A stretch of 41,991 bases of DNA from an uncultured Eubacteriales bacterium (lineage in GTDB: Bacteria > Bacillota > Clostridia > Lachnospirales > Anaerotignaceae). The position numbers and the translations under genes were made by a program. Below, one piece after another: positions 16,023 to 24,536 of the stretch. Each line of letters starts with the position of its first letter. Position 1 is the stretch's first letter. Under the pieces are notes generated by a model. The model made no database searches. It was given only the letters and a program-made list of their open reading frames with translations, and was not told where the DNA came from. Location of the stretch: positions 1-41,991 of the forward strand of contig URLB01000001.1 of the NCBI GenBank assembly GCA_900548595.1, in the 5' to 3' direction.

Positions 16023-16699
16023 TATCGTTCACCCGTTTTTTCATATACAATTTTCGATATCAAAGCCGCCGCTTCATCGGCAGTCATTCCTGTAGTATCG
16101 ATTTCTACCGCCGACTCAGCTTTTCTAAGAGGATTATAGTCCCTTGTCATATCGTTATGGTCTCTTTGCTTTATCTGCTCGATTACTTCATCGAGAGTTT
16201 CTTTTCTGCCCTGCAATTCAAAATCCTTAAGTCTGCGTTTTGCCCTTTCCGTAACGTCGGCGTTGAGATATATTTTAACCTCGGCATTGGGAAGTACAAC
16301 AGTTCCTATATCGCGTCCGTCCATAACTACGGATATTTTTTCAGCTATTTTCTGCTGCATCTCAACAAGCTTATCTCTGACAGGCACAAAGGTTCCGACA
16401 TCAGACGCTCCCTGACCTACCTCCGCCGTCCTTATGAACGCAGTTACGTCCTCTCCGTTTAATATCATGTGCTGTACGCCGTCTACTGTTTTTATATCCA
16501 TATTGATTTTTTCCATAGCGGCTGCAACGGCATTGCCGTCTTTTGTATCTATGCCGTTTGTCATACAATAATAGGCTGCGGTACGGTACATTGCGCCCGT
16601 ATCAACATATACAATTCCGAGTTTTTCCGATAATATTTTAGCAACAGTACTTTTTCCGCTTCCGGCAGGTCCGTCGATAGCTATTGAATATATTTTCAT
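16022..16699 (-). CDS. cmk: Cytidylate kinase
   Basis: This 225-residue enzyme phosphorylates CMP and dCMP with ATP. The P-loop GPAGSGKST is at residues 10-18. GxMYR (DTGAMYRTAAYY), the RDIGTVVLPNA segment and a lid region with RAKRRLKDFE are all present, as in bacterial Cmk. Cmk beside ispH and S1 is a common clostridial order (in E. coli cmk also precedes rpsA). It lies 14 bases after aroH and shares one base with ispH-S1. This suggests co-expression of nucleotide, isoprenoid and translation functions. Confidence 0.96.
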   Translation of the reverse strand: MKIYSIAIDGPAGSGKSTVAKILSEKLGIVYVDTGAMYRTAAYYCMTNGIDTKDGNAVAAAMEKINMDIKTVDGVQHMILNGEDVTAFIRTAEVGQGASDVGTFVPVRDKLVEMQQKIAEKISVVMDGRDIGTVVLPNAEVKIYLNADVTERAKRRLKDFELQGRKETLDEVIEQIKQRDHNDMTRDYNPLRKAESAVEIDTTGMTADEAAALISKIVYEKTGER

Positions 16700-16713
16700 A
16701 TTTACACCCCGTC

Positions 16714-17073
16714 TTATTTTTTTAAATCAGGTCTTAAACCTACCGCGCCTCTAAGATAGGCGTGATTAATATTCTTTCTGTCATAGTTGCCTTCAAGTGT
16801 AACCATGACCCTTATACATTTCCTCAGACTGCCTTCCACGTTCATTTCCTGAACGCACATCAGAGCCGCTTCCGTAATTCCCATTTGCCTTACCGCAACA
16901 GCCGGGTACGCTTTATCCAAGTCAGAAGTGGCAGTAAAAACTATGGAAACTATATCGTCCTTGTCTATATTATTTCTCTCTATTATTTCTTTCATCATTT
17001 CAGCCGAAGCTTCATAGATCATTTCTTTGTCGTTCATTTCCACCGTAGTGGCTCCTCTTACAGCTGTAATCAT
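16714..17073 (-). CDS. aroH: Chorismate mutase, AroH type
   Basis: This 119-residue monofunctional chorismate mutase, of the trimeric Bacillus subtilis AroH type, converts chorismate to prephenate for Phe and Tyr synthesis. The family pattern starts MITAVRGATTVE. It continues with SIVFTATSDLDKAYPA and then LMCVQEMNVEGSLRKCIRVM, with Arg7 and the later Arg residues placed to hold the substrate. An AGGAGG-like site lies inside the upstream gene. The ATG shares four bases with that gene's stop, so translation is coupled. No Phe/Tyr pathway gene is adjacent, but a DAHP synthase gene lies 11 kb away. Confidence 0.95.
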   Translation of the reverse strand: MITAVRGATTVEMNDKEMIYEASAEMMKEIIERNNIDKDDIVSIVFTATSDLDKAYPAVAVRQMGITEAALMCVQEMNVEGSLRKCIRVMVTLEGNYDRKNINHAYLRGAVGLRPDLKK

Positions 17074-18305
17074 TCTCTTTCCTCCAATCCGTCGGCAGCG
17101 GAATATCCCGTCGAAAACGCTATCTGCAAATTAAATCCGCCTGTATATGCGTCAACATCAAGCACCTCTCCCGCAAAATATAATCCCTTAATCAACTTGC
17201 TTTCCATAGTAGACGGGTCTATTTCATCCGTATTTACTCCGCCGCTTGTAACGACCGCCTCATTAAATCCCGCTGTTCCCGTAAGGTGTACAGGGAGAGA
17301 TTTTATTAAAGAACATATTCTTTTTCTTTCTTCCTTAGTTATATCATGTACTTTTTTGTTCTCGTCAATACCGCTGAGTTTTATAATTACGGGTATCATT
17401 TTCTGGGGAAGCAGGTCGTTGAGAGCATTCTTCATGTCTTTATTTATATATTTCTCAAAATCTCTCAATATACGCATGTCCAACTCTTTCATATCAAGAG
17501 CCGGCTTCATATCTATATAAGCGGTCATATCTTCATCAAATCTATTAAGTAGATGTCTGCTGGCGGAAAGTATCATCGGCCCCGAAACTCCGAAATGAGT
17601 AAACAGCATTTCTCCGAAGTCCTTATATATTGTTTTGCCTTTTCCGTTTTTTATTACTATTGCGGTATTTTTCAAACTTAATCCCATAAGTTCACCGCAA
17701 AACGGCGAATCCGATTTCAGAGGAACAAGGGACGGCAGCAGCGGAGTTACCGTATGCCCTGCCTTTTTTGCAAATCTATATCCGTCGCCTGTCGAGCCTG
17801 TAGAAGGATAACTCAATCCTCCCGTAGCTACAATAACGGCGTCGGATAAAACTCTGCTTCCGTCGTTCAAAACTATTCCGCAGGTCTTTCCGTCTTCAAT
17901 TATTATATCTTTGACAGCCTTGTCAAAATGCAGCCTTACACCGTTTTTTTTCATATATCTTACTAAAGCGTCGACAACGTCCGCCGCTTTATCGCTTACG
18001 GGAAAAACTCTTTTTCCCCTTTCGACCTTTGTTAATACCCCCATTTTTTCAATGAGTCCGACTGTATCCGACGGCTGAAACTTATAAAGCGCCGAGTACA
18101 TAAAGTATGGATTTCCCGGTGTATTTTCTATATGTTCGTCGGGTTCGGAGGCGTTTGTTATATTACACCTTCCCTTTCCCGTTATCCTCAATTTTTTTCC
18201 TGCCATATTGTTTTTTTCGTATATGTCAACAACATGTCCTTTTTCGGCGGCTCTTCCGGCAGCAATCATTCCGGCAGCTCCTGCTCCTATTACAGTTACG
18301 TTCAT
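17070..18305 (-). CDS. HI0933/YhiN-type flavoprotein
   Basis: This 411-residue FAD-dependent oxidoreductase of the HI0933 (YhiN) family is widespread but lacks a settled substrate. The FAD-binding motif is at the start (VIGAGAAGMIAAGRAA). Family signatures include GKGRCNITNAS, ATGGLSYPSTGSTGDGY and the C-terminal GLYFAGEVLDVDAYTGGFNL. Length and motifs are complete. It follows the histidine phosphatase gene by 16 bases with a GGGGG ribosome site and overlaps aroH by four bases. In other clostridia the same gene often sits near cmk and ispH, so the position is conserved, but it tells little about function. Confidence 0.93.
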   Translation of the reverse strand: MNVTVIGAGAAGMIAAGRAAEKGHVVDIYEKNNMAGKKLRITGKGRCNITNASEPDEHIENTPGNPYFMYSALYKFQPSDTVGLIEKMGVLTKVERGKRVFPVSDKAADVVDALVRYMKKNGVRLHFDKAVKDIIIEDGKTCGIVLNDGSRVLSDAVIVATGGLSYPSTGSTGDGYRFAKKAGHTVTPLLPSLVPLKSDSPFCGELMGLSLKNTAIVIKNGKGKTIYKDFGEMLFTHFGVSGPMILSASRHLLNRFDEDMTAYIDMKPALDMKELDMRILRDFEKYINKDMKNALNDLLPQKMIPVIIKLSGIDENKKVHDITKEERKRICSLIKSLPVHLTGTAGFNEAVVTSGGVNTDEIDPSTMESKLIKGLYFAGEVLDVDAYTGGFNLQIAFSTGYSAADGLEERE

Positions 18306-18321
18306 ATTATATCCCCCGCTT

Positions 18322-18960
18322 TTACGGTTTTAAAAAATTGCTCTCGTTTTGTCCTATATCAGAAAGATGCGCGCTGTCGTTTACGGTAAGCATCAGCCGT
18401 CTGTCATCTTTTATTTCAATAATGGATATAGCCGTATTATTTATCCACATTTTTGTGAACCAGCTGTTATCCAGTCCCATTATGTACATTATCATAAGTC
18501 TTATTATACCGCCGTGTGAAACTATAAGGATGTTTCCCGATTCGTTCTCTATAATTCTGTCCAGCGAAGGTTTCAGTCTGTTTATAACATTACTTATATT
18601 ACCTTCTCCCGGGAAATCATAGAGATGTGGATTTTTTATAAAATTCATATACGTATCGCCGTATTTTGCCTTAAGCTCGGGAACTGTCATTCCCTCCCAT
18701 TCGCCGAAATGTATTTCTCTGAAATTTTCTTCCGGTATAATATCAAGTTTTTTAGCCTCCGCTATCGGTTTTGCCGTAGCCATTGCCCTTTTCAGCGGAG
18801 AACAGTATATTTTATCTATTTCTATATTTTCAAAACGCTTTTCAGCACATTCCGCCTGTTTTATTCCCGTTTGCGATAATTCTATATCAGTCATGCCCTG
18901 ATACCGTCTTTCCGTATTCCAAACGGTTTCTCCATGGCGCATCATATATAATCTAAGCAT
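18322..18960 (-). CDS. Histidine phosphatase family protein
   Basis: This 212-residue phosphatase belongs to the phosphoglycerate-mutase-like branch-1 superfamily. The RHGE motif is at residues 8-11 (MMRHGETVWN), with the second Arg near SPLKRAMAT, the Glu of HFGEWEGM and the second catalytic His in VSHGG. All catalytic residues are present, so it should be active. Candidates include a broad phosphatase or an alpha-ribazole phosphatase (CobC-like), but no cobalamin gene is near, so the substrate is left open. It begins one base after the rluB stop, with AAGGAG lying over that stop. Confidence 0.9.
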   Translation of the reverse strand: MLRLYMMRHGETVWNTERRYQGMTDIELSQTGIKQAECAEKRFENIEIDKIYCSPLKRAMATAKPIAEAKKLDIIPEENFREIHFGEWEGMTVPELKAKYGDTYMNFIKNPHLYDFPGEGNISNVINRLKPSLDRIIENESGNILIVSHGGIIRLMIMYIMGLDNSWFTKMWINNTAISIIEIKDDRRLMLTVNDSAHLSDIGQNESNFLKP

Positions 18961-18961
18961 T

Positions 18962-19672
18962 TTATAACTCCTTAAGATAACGTATTTCCTTATCGGTAAG
19001 GTATCTCCACTCGCCCTTTTTCAGATTTCCGAGGGTTATATCGCCTTCCGCAATTCTTCTGAGCGAGGCTACAGGGTGTCTTGCCGCCTGACACATTTTT
19101 CTTACCTGTCTGTTTCTTCCCTCATGTATAGTAATATTGCACCATGAAAAACGTCCATCGACTTTCAGAAGTTCTAATTTGGCAGGATGCGTCTTTTTTC
19201 CGTCTATTGTAATTCCGTTTTTAAATAGTTTTATTGTATTGCTGTCGGGCACTCCGAAAAGCTTTGCCTCATATACTTTTTTTATTTCGTTCTTCGGATG
19301 AGTAAGCTTATATACGATGTCTCCGTCGTTTGTCAATATCAAAAGACCAGACGTATCGTAGTCCAATCTTCCGACAGGCACAAGTCTTTCCTTAACATTT
19401 TTCACCAAGTCCAGCACCGTGGGTCTTCCGAACTGATCCTTTGCCGTTGTAACATATCCCTCGGGTTTATTAAGCATAATATATACTTTTTTCTTTTCCG
19501 GAGATATGACTTTTCCTTTATATAAAACTTTATCTTTCGCAGGGTCTACCTTTACGCCCAGTTCCGTAACTATTTCGCCGTTTACGGAAACAAGTCCCTG
19601 TTTTATAAGCTCCTCCGCCTTTCTTCTGGAGGCAACTCCGCAGTCCGCCATATATTTTTGCAGTCTTTCCAT
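18962..19672 (-). CDS. rluB: 23S rRNA pseudouridine synthase, RluB type
   Basis: This 236-residue RsuA-family pseudouridine synthase acts on 23S rRNA. It has an N-terminal S4 domain (RLQKYMADCGVASRRKAEEL). The catalytic Asp lies in GRLDYDTSGLLILTNDG, with HEGRNRQVRKM further on. I set the start at 19672, since the S4 domain opens with MERLQKY and AAGGAG sits six bases upstream. A longer frame starts at 19696 but has no such site. It lies between a DD-carboxypeptidase and a phosphatase in the long minus-strand run. scpA-scpB-rluB closeness is a typical Firmicute order. Confidence 0.94.
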   Translation of the reverse strand: MERLQKYMADCGVASRRKAEELIKQGLVSVNGEIVTELGVKVDPAKDKVLYKGKVISPEKKKVYIMLNKPEGYVTTAKDQFGRPTVLDLVKNVKERLVPVGRLDYDTSGLLILTNDGDIVYKLTHPKNEIKKVYEAKLFGVPDSNTIKLFKNGITIDGKKTHPAKLELLKVDGRFSWCNITIHEGRNRQVRKMCQAARHPVASLRRIAEGDITLGNLKKGEWRYLTDKEIRYLKEL

Positions 19673-19705
19673 ATTTTTCTCCTTAGTTACAAACAAATAT
19701 TAAAT

Positions 19706-20893
19706 TTAAGTGTGTACGTTATTTTTTAGTATATCTGATTTCAATGGATTAATCCAGTATTTTATAAGCATTGACACCGTTGTTTTCACATCTTTTTTTG
19801 CAATGTTATCATCAGCCGTCAGTTCGCATTCCGCCAGTACTGTATCTTCATTGATTTTAAAAAATATGCTTCCTATTTCGTCTCCTTTTACAACCGGCGC
19901 GTCTATCGTGTTCGGAAGCTGTATTTCCGCCTTTAGATTTTCTTTTTCATCATAGTTGAGCGGTATTGTTATTCCCTTTGAAACGCTTACACCTACTCTC
20001 TTATTATATGAATTTTTTACCGGAATGTCGGCAATATAGTCTCCCAATACGCATAAATCATAATACTTATAGTTATCAAATCCATAGTTAAGAATTTTTT
20101 TTGTATCAATCCATTTTCTTTCTTTTCCTACTTTTCCCCATCCGCTTCCCAACACTACGGACACAAGCTTCATCCCTTCCCGTTCTGCCGCTCCTACAAA
20201 ACAATTGCCGGCTTTTCCCGTAAAACCTGTTTTAACGCCTATAGCTCCGTCATATTCATTTAAAAGCCTGTTTTTATTTACTACGGTATATGTCCGTCTA
20301 TCGCTTTTTATATTTACTTGTCTTGTATTTATAATATCGGTAAACGTTTCATTTTTGAGGGCATAGCAGGTAATTACAGCCATATCGTACGCCGTTGAAT
20401 GGTGTTCTCCTTTATCCAGTCCGTTAGGAGTCTCAAAATTTGTATCTACGGCTCCTATATCCTTCGCTTTCTCATTCATAAGGCTGCAAAGATCATCAAC
20501 GCTTCCGGAAATATGCTCGGCTATGGCAACTGCCGCGTCATTCGATGATTGCAGCATAAGAGCATACAATAGGTCTTTCAATTTTATCTGCTCACCTACC
20601 GAAAGTCCCATTTTGGTTTTCGGCTGTATCGCGGCATTTTTAGAAGCAGTAACCGTTTCGTCGAGTTTTCCGCTTTCTATTGCCAGTATACAAGTCATTA
20701 TTTTGGTTGTGCTGGCATTCGCTAACGGTTCAAAGGCATTCTTTTCCCATAGGACACGTCCGCTTTTTTCATCCATTAAAACAGCACCCAACGCCTTTAC
20801 ATCGGGTGCTTTCATTTCTTCCGCTTTTACATTTAAAGTAAAAATTATCGTTATCAAAATTGAAACCGAAATTATTTTTCTAAATATTTTCAC
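19706..20893 (-). CDS. D-alanyl-D-alanine carboxypeptidase (DacF/PBP5-like), copy 1
   Basis: This 395-residue exported low-molecular-weight PBP trims the terminal D-Ala from peptidoglycan stem peptides. A signal peptide covers about residues 1-24. The catalytic motifs are SxxK at 61-64 (STTK), SxN at 116-118 (SSN) and KTG at 221-223. A C-terminal beta domain and a final hydrophobic, basic stretch for membrane attachment follow. The start is GTG with a GAGGGGG site. It sits next to scpAB, where clostridia and bacilli often carry a dac gene. A second copy lies at 24537-25709. The two are distinct paralogues, not a recent duplication. Confidence 0.95.
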   Translation of the reverse strand: MKIFRKIISVSILITIIFTLNVKAEEMKAPDVKALGAVLMDEKSGRVLWEKNAFEPLANASTTKIMTCILAIESGKLDETVTASKNAAIQPKTKMGLSVGEQIKLKDLLYALMLQSSNDAAVAIAEHISGSVDDLCSLMNEKAKDIGAVDTNFETPNGLDKGEHHSTAYDMAVITCYALKNETFTDIINTRQVNIKSDRRTYTVVNKNRLLNEYDGAIGVKTGFTGKAGNCFVGAAEREGMKLVSVVLGSGWGKVGKERKWIDTKKILNYGFDNYKYYDLCVLGDYIADIPVKNSYNKRVGVSVSKGITIPLNYDEKENLKAEIQLPNTIDAPVVKGDEIGSIFFKINEDTVLAECELTADDNIAKKDVKTTVSMLIKYWINPLKSDILKNNVHT

Positions 20894-20953
20894 AGCTACG
20901 CCCCCTCTTGTCTATTATATTTTGCATAGTCCAAAATATAACGGCGTATACTG

Positions 20954-21207
20954 TCAAAACCAAAAATCAATCCTGTTTTTCATTTCGTTCAGCTTAAGCT
21001 TTTCGGCAAACAACTGTCTGTACGTTGCCGTGTCTTTGTTTTTTGCATATTTTTCAACCTGTCGGCGGATAAAACCGTCTTATCTATGTCCGTCAGAAGC
21101 GCCTCGTACATGTTCTCAAACGCCGCTAGTTTTTCAATTACTTTTTCCAATGAAACACCCTCGGAAAGTTCATATCCGTTTTCTGATTTAACGGTAATAC
21201 GATCCAT
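20954..21207 (-). pseudogene. Small hypothetical gene with an apparent frameshift
   Basis: A strong CAGGAGG site and ATG at 21207 open a frame (MDRITVKSENGYELSEG...) that ends early at 20989 after 72 residues. Its last part looks random (KTKTRQRTDSCLPKSLS). In the -1 frame the same DNA encodes VEKYAKNKDTATYRQL and then FAEKLKLNEMKNRIDFWF up to a TGA at 20954. That reads as a natural helical C-terminus. The frame change would fall between about 21055 and 21085, near GGTTTTATCC or GAAAAATATG. It may be a real indel, a sequencing slip in a homopolymer, or translational slippage at G-AAA-AAT. It follows scpB directly. The function is unknown. Confidence 0.65.
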
Positions 21208-21208
21208 T

Positions 21209-21739
21209 TTATTCCTCCTGTAAAGGCTCGTTTTCACTTTCTTCCAGTTCGGGTAAATCATCCATTCCTTTAAATCCGAAATAACGAAGAAATTCAGTAG
21301 TTGTTCCAAACAATATGGGCTTTCCGGGAACGTCCTTTTTTCCTGTTTCGCATACCAGACCTTTTTCAACGAGTCGGTTTACGGCATGGTCGCTGTTTAC
21401 TCCTCTTATTTCCTCTATCTCCGCCTTTGTGACAGGCTGTTTATACGCTATTATAGCCAATGTTTCAAGAAGTGTGGGAGACAGTCCGTGTTTTTCCCGT
21501 ACCTTATATATTTTTCTTATGGTCTCAAAGCATGAGGGAGATGTGCACATTTGATAGCCTTCGCCTATCTCTATTATTCTCATGCCTCTGTTTTCATCGG
21601 AATACCTGGCAATCAGAGTATTTACTATCGCTTTTGTCGTCGCCTTATCCATTTCTATCATGTCAGCCAAAGCAGTTAACGAAACTTCCTCTCCTGCCAC
21701 AAAAAGGGCAGCCTCTATGACTGCCTCATACTCATTCAT
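21209..21739 (-). CDS. scpB: Segregation and condensation protein B
   Basis: This roughly 176-residue ScpB dimerises through winged-helix domains and binds ScpA in the SMC condensin complex that compacts and separates chromosomes. The family pattern is present: EAVIEAALFVAGEEVSL, then LSPTLLETLAIIAYKQPVTKAEIEEIRGV, and later KPILFGTTTEFLRYFGF. I chose ATG 21739 (MNEYEAVIEAA), which overlaps the scpA stop by eight bases. ATG 21745 is an alternative, and a far upstream in-frame start at 21787 is unlikely. An acidic tail ends the protein. Coupling with scpA is expected. Confidence 0.95.
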   Translation of the reverse strand: MNEYEAVIEAALFVAGEEVSLTALADMIEMDKATTKAIVNTLIARYSDENRGMRIIEIGEGYQMCTSPSCFETIRKIYKVREKHGLSPTLLETLAIIAYKQPVTKAEIEEIRGVNSDHAVNRLVEKGLVCETGKKDVPGKPILFGTTTEFLRYFGFKGMDDLPELEESENEPLQEE

Positions 21740-22517
21740 TTTCATATTCTTCACCGCTTTCATCGCCGTCCAGGTTATCTCCCGCATATATCATAATTTC
21801 CCCGAAAACCTGCTCCTGTTCCACTAAAACGCTGTGATGCCTTATCAATTCCAAAAGCGCCAAAAACGTAACCAATACTTCCTCTTTTGTCGAAGAGTCC
21901 GTAAACATATCATAAAATTTTATTTTGGGGTTTATCCTAAGAATACTTCTAAGACTAGATATTTTTTCATCAACCGTAAAATTATCTCTTTTTACCGATT
22001 TAAAACCGCTTCTTACACGGTCGATTTTCTTTTCCCTTCGCAGCATAACTTCCCTAAACGCGTTATATAAATCTTCCATAGTAAGACCGTACAGACATTC
22101 CTCAACGGTTGGTTCTTCTCTTTTAGAAAGCTGCGGTATGATTATATCGGGTTCTCTAAAAAAAATCTTTGAAGCATTCTCTTCCATGCGCTGAAATGTT
22201 TCCGTAACGCCTTTAAATTTCTTGTACTCCAACAGTTTCTGTACAAGTTCATCCCTTGGGTCTTCTTCAGGTTCTTCAGATTGTACTTTCGGCAGAAGCA
22301 TACGGCTTTTTATTTCTATAAGGTCGGCAGCCATAACGATAAATTCGCTCATACCGTCCATATTTTTGTTTTCTTCACGGCTGATAAACTCCATATATTG
22401 TTCCGTCAGTTCAGCTATAGGTATATCATATATATCTATTTCGTTTTTCTCTATTAAGTGATACAGCAGATCCAACGGTCCGGAAAAGCTGTCCAGTCTG
22501 ACAGTCATATTATTCAT
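21732..22517 (-). CDS. scpA: Segregation and condensation protein A
   Basis: This 261-residue ScpA is the kleisin subunit that bridges the two SMC heads. The N-terminal pattern FSGPLDLLYHLIEKNEIDIYDIP is the family hallmark. A Glu-rich linker, a RMLLPK motif and a C-terminal winged-helix segment (VLVTFLALLELIRH) follow. The last dozen residues are acidic. It starts 11 bases after the site-2-protease-like gene, and its end overlaps scpB. The smc gene itself is not in this window. Confidence 0.96.
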   Translation of the reverse strand: MNNMTVRLDSFSGPLDLLYHLIEKNEIDIYDIPIAELTEQYMEFISREENKNMDGMSEFIVMAADLIEIKSRMLLPKVQSEEPEEDPRDELVQKLLEYKKFKGVTETFQRMEENASKIFFREPDIIIPQLSKREEPTVEECLYGLTMEDLYNAFREVMLRREKKIDRVRSGFKSVKRDNFTVDEKISSLRSILRINPKIKFYDMFTDSSTKEEVLVTFLALLELIRHHSVLVEQEQVFGEIMIYAGDNLDGDESGEEYENE

Positions 22518-22528
22518 GGGACACCGCC

Positions 22529-23122
22529 TTAAAAGAATATCGATGTTATTGCCATATAAAACATATCTATTATTCTGCCGAAGAAATTACCGAGTCCGAG
22601 GAAAAGAAGGAATAAAAATCCCATCTGTATAACTTTCTCATACTGAATCAGTTTATAATAGCTGTTCGCCGGAAGAACGGAAGAAAGTACTTTCAGGCAG
22701 TCCATCGGTGCTACCGGTATAAGATTGTAAATAACAAGGCAGCAGCAATAATACGCTGTTTTTACAAACAATATTGACAGAAAATATATATTTGACGTAA
22801 ACCATCCGGCAAAAGCAAATACAAAAGCAAATATAAGGTTTGCGATTGTAGGCGCCACGGCAGTAATAAGTACTCCTTTTTTTCTGTCCTTATAATAAAG
22901 AGCGCTGGTATTTACAGGAAGTCCCCAGCCGAATCCGCATGCCAACATAAGTATCATTCCTATCGGCTCAAAATGCTTGAGCGGATTTATTGTAAGCCTT
23001 CCCTGCTCCCTCGGCAGTTTGTCTCCCAGTGAGGATGAAACAACGGCTCTTGTAAACTCGTGTATTGTTGTCGCTATCATTATTGCGGGTATCCCCAATA
23101 AAAATACAATCAATTGATTCAT
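22529..23122 (-). CDS. Site-2-protease (M50) homologue with altered zinc motif
   Basis: This 197-residue membrane protein has about five hydrophobic segments in the order of the short M50B site-2 proteases often found beside scpA. The family's HExxH zinc motif reads HEFTR (residues 21-25), so the second His ligand is Arg. The codon is AGA, two or more changes away from a His codon, so a single read error cannot explain it. The downstream NLIPVAPMDCLKVL keeps the Asp141 ligand but replaces the usual Gly after it with Cys. RLTINPLKH, where family members have GRLTLNPLKH, is kept. It is probably proteolytically inactive, perhaps retained as a binding protein. Start supported by GGAGGTG. Confidence 0.88.
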   Translation of the reverse strand: MNQLIVFLLGIPAIMIATTIHEFTRAVVSSSLGDKLPREQGRLTINPLKHFEPIGMILMLACGFGWGLPVNTSALYYKDRKKGVLITAVAPTIANLIFAFVFAFAGWFTSNIYFLSILFVKTAYYCCCLVIYNLIPVAPMDCLKVLSSVLPANSYYKLIQYEKVIQMGFLFLLFLGLGNFFGRIIDMFYMAITSIFF

Positions 23123-23245
23123 AAAGCACCTCCGATATATAAATATTCTGTATTAAATAATTATTGTATCAGAAATAAGTATTTTAGTAAAGATTTCAAC
23201 AACGTTCTTAATTTAACGTTAAACTAATATTTTTTATCATCGTAG

Positions 23246-23274
23246 TTGATGCCGATTTTAGCTTATAGTATAAT
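23246..23274 (+). promoter_or_regulatory. Promoter of the DUF3781 gene
   Basis: TTGATG (23246-23251) and a perfect TATAAT (23269-23274) are 17 bases apart. The -10 lies only 3 bases before an ATG at 23277, which argues that translation starts at the later ATG. Confidence 0.75.
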
Positions 23275-23306
23275 ATATGAACAATAAAATATGGGAGACA
23301 CGCAAA

Positions 23307-23549
23307 ATGAAAGAAGAAATACTGTTGGATAATATTGATAAAGTTCATACTACAAAAATGGGTATTGACAGAATAATAAAAAATTTGGACATCCATAATA
23401 TCGACCCTGTACAATACTGTAAAAATTTAATTTCGGAAAAAAATTGTAATATATATCGCAAAGGTAAAAATCTGTATTGTGAAATCAATAATATAAAAAT
23501 AACGATAAACGCAACCAGCTACACTATTATCACTGCGCATAAAATTTAA
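23307..23549 (+). CDS. DUF3781 family small protein
   Basis: This 80-residue protein of the DUF3781 family is small and widely scattered in Firmicutes, with no known function. The whole family pattern is visible: ILLDNIDKVHTTKMGIDRI, a Cys-containing middle (EYCKNLI in relatives, QYCKNLI here), then KNLYCEINNIKITINA and the ending YTIITAHK. I start it at 23307, because the ATG at 23277 sits right at the -10 box and has no ribosome site. GGGAG lies 9 bases before 23307. It is followed by an acetyltransferase gene 42 bases on, probably in the same transcript. Confidence 0.85.
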   Translation: MKEEILLDNIDKVHTTKMGIDRIIKNLDIHNIDPVQYCKNLISEKNCNIYRKGKNLYCEINNIKITINATSYTIITAHKI

Positions 23550-23591
23550 TAAACGCTCAAATCTTTTTTGACTTTTGGAAGGAATAATATT

Positions 23592-24473
23592 ATGATTGAA
23601 AAATTTAAAACCAAATATCTCGACGAGATTATGCAAATATGGCTTACATCAAACATTTCAGCCCATAGCTTTATACCTGTATCCTACTGGAATAATATGT
23701 TTGATGAAGTAAAAAAAATGATACCGAAGTCAGAAATATATGTTTACCGAGATAACGGAGAAATTCTCGGCTTTATCGGTCTGACCGATTACTATATAAA
23801 CGGAATATTTGTCAGCCGTCGTTCATCCGGCATAGGTAAGTCTCTTATTGATTATGTAAAAAATTTAAAAGACAGGCTCGAACTTAACGTCTATGAAAAA
23901 AATAAACTTGCAATAAAATTTTATGAAAGGGAAAGTTTTAAAATCAATTCAAAATCAACAGATAAAAGCACAGGCGAAGCGGAACTGTTTATGGTGTGGA
24001 GCAAAAATGATTTCAACATAAAAAATTTTGAATTTATAAACTTGGCAGAGCATCCGGAATACTCAGCTGTTTCCGCCGAATGGTTCAGCGAAAAATGGAA
24101 TATCCCTAAGGAAGCTTATATTGAAAGCATAAATGATTGCATAGATAAAAAAATGAAAATCCCCAGATGGTATATAGTACTTTACAACAGTAAAATAATA
24201 GCCGGAGCAGGCATAATAGAAAACGACTTCCATAAAAGAAAGGATTTATCCCCAAATTTGTGCGCTCTGTATGTGGAAAAAGATTTCAGATACCACGGCA
24301 TAGCTCGATATATACTTGATTATGCAAGAAAAGACTTAAAATTGCTCGGTTATAAAAAGCTTTACTTAATAACAGACCATACGGACTTTTATGAAAAATG
24401 TGGCTGAAACTTTATGATGTATGTCAAAGAAGACGACGGAAACGACATCCGTATGTATGAAGCCGACTGCTAA
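23592..24473 (+). pseudogene. Double GNAT-domain acetyltransferase, truncated by in-frame TGA
   Basis: This gene encodes two GNAT folds: the first (about residues 1-135) with VSRRSSGIGKSLIDYV, and the second (about 140-270) with VEKDFRYHGIARYILDY, the acetyl-CoA loops. The second ends HTDFYEKCG and stops at TGA 24405-24407. The same frame then continues for 21 more residues, NFMMYVKEDDGNDIRMYEAD and a final Cys, to TAA at 24473. Relatives have Trp where the TGA stands (FYEK.GW), so TGG became TGA. Start at 23592 after GGAAGGA; the frame also extends to 23568. The truncated product may lack activity of the second domain. Other genes here use TGA as a normal stop, so recoding is unlikely. Confidence 0.8.
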
Positions 24474-24500
24474 ACACATTTTTATTCCTAAAAACAAAAA

Positions 24501-24529
24501 AGCCAAGGTTCAATGCCTTGGCTCTTTTA
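24501..24529. terminator. Terminator between the GNAT gene and the second dac gene
   Basis: A perfect 8-bp stem (AGCCAAGG with CCTTGGCT) has a 7-base loop, with TCTTTT after it and an A-rich run before it. It can work on both strands for converging genes. Confidence 0.85.
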
Positions 24530-24536
24530 TATGTAA

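Noticed and set aside
21209..21369. Extended frame joining scpB antisense-frame DNA to the small gene after it
   Set aside because: The extension lies inside scpB in another frame. A perfect ribosome site at 21207 marks the true start.
24405..24407. TGA read as Trp or selenocysteine
   Set aside because: Several intact genes here end in TGA (for example at 6851 and 8458), and no selenocysteine hairpin is evident. A simple nonsense change is enough.
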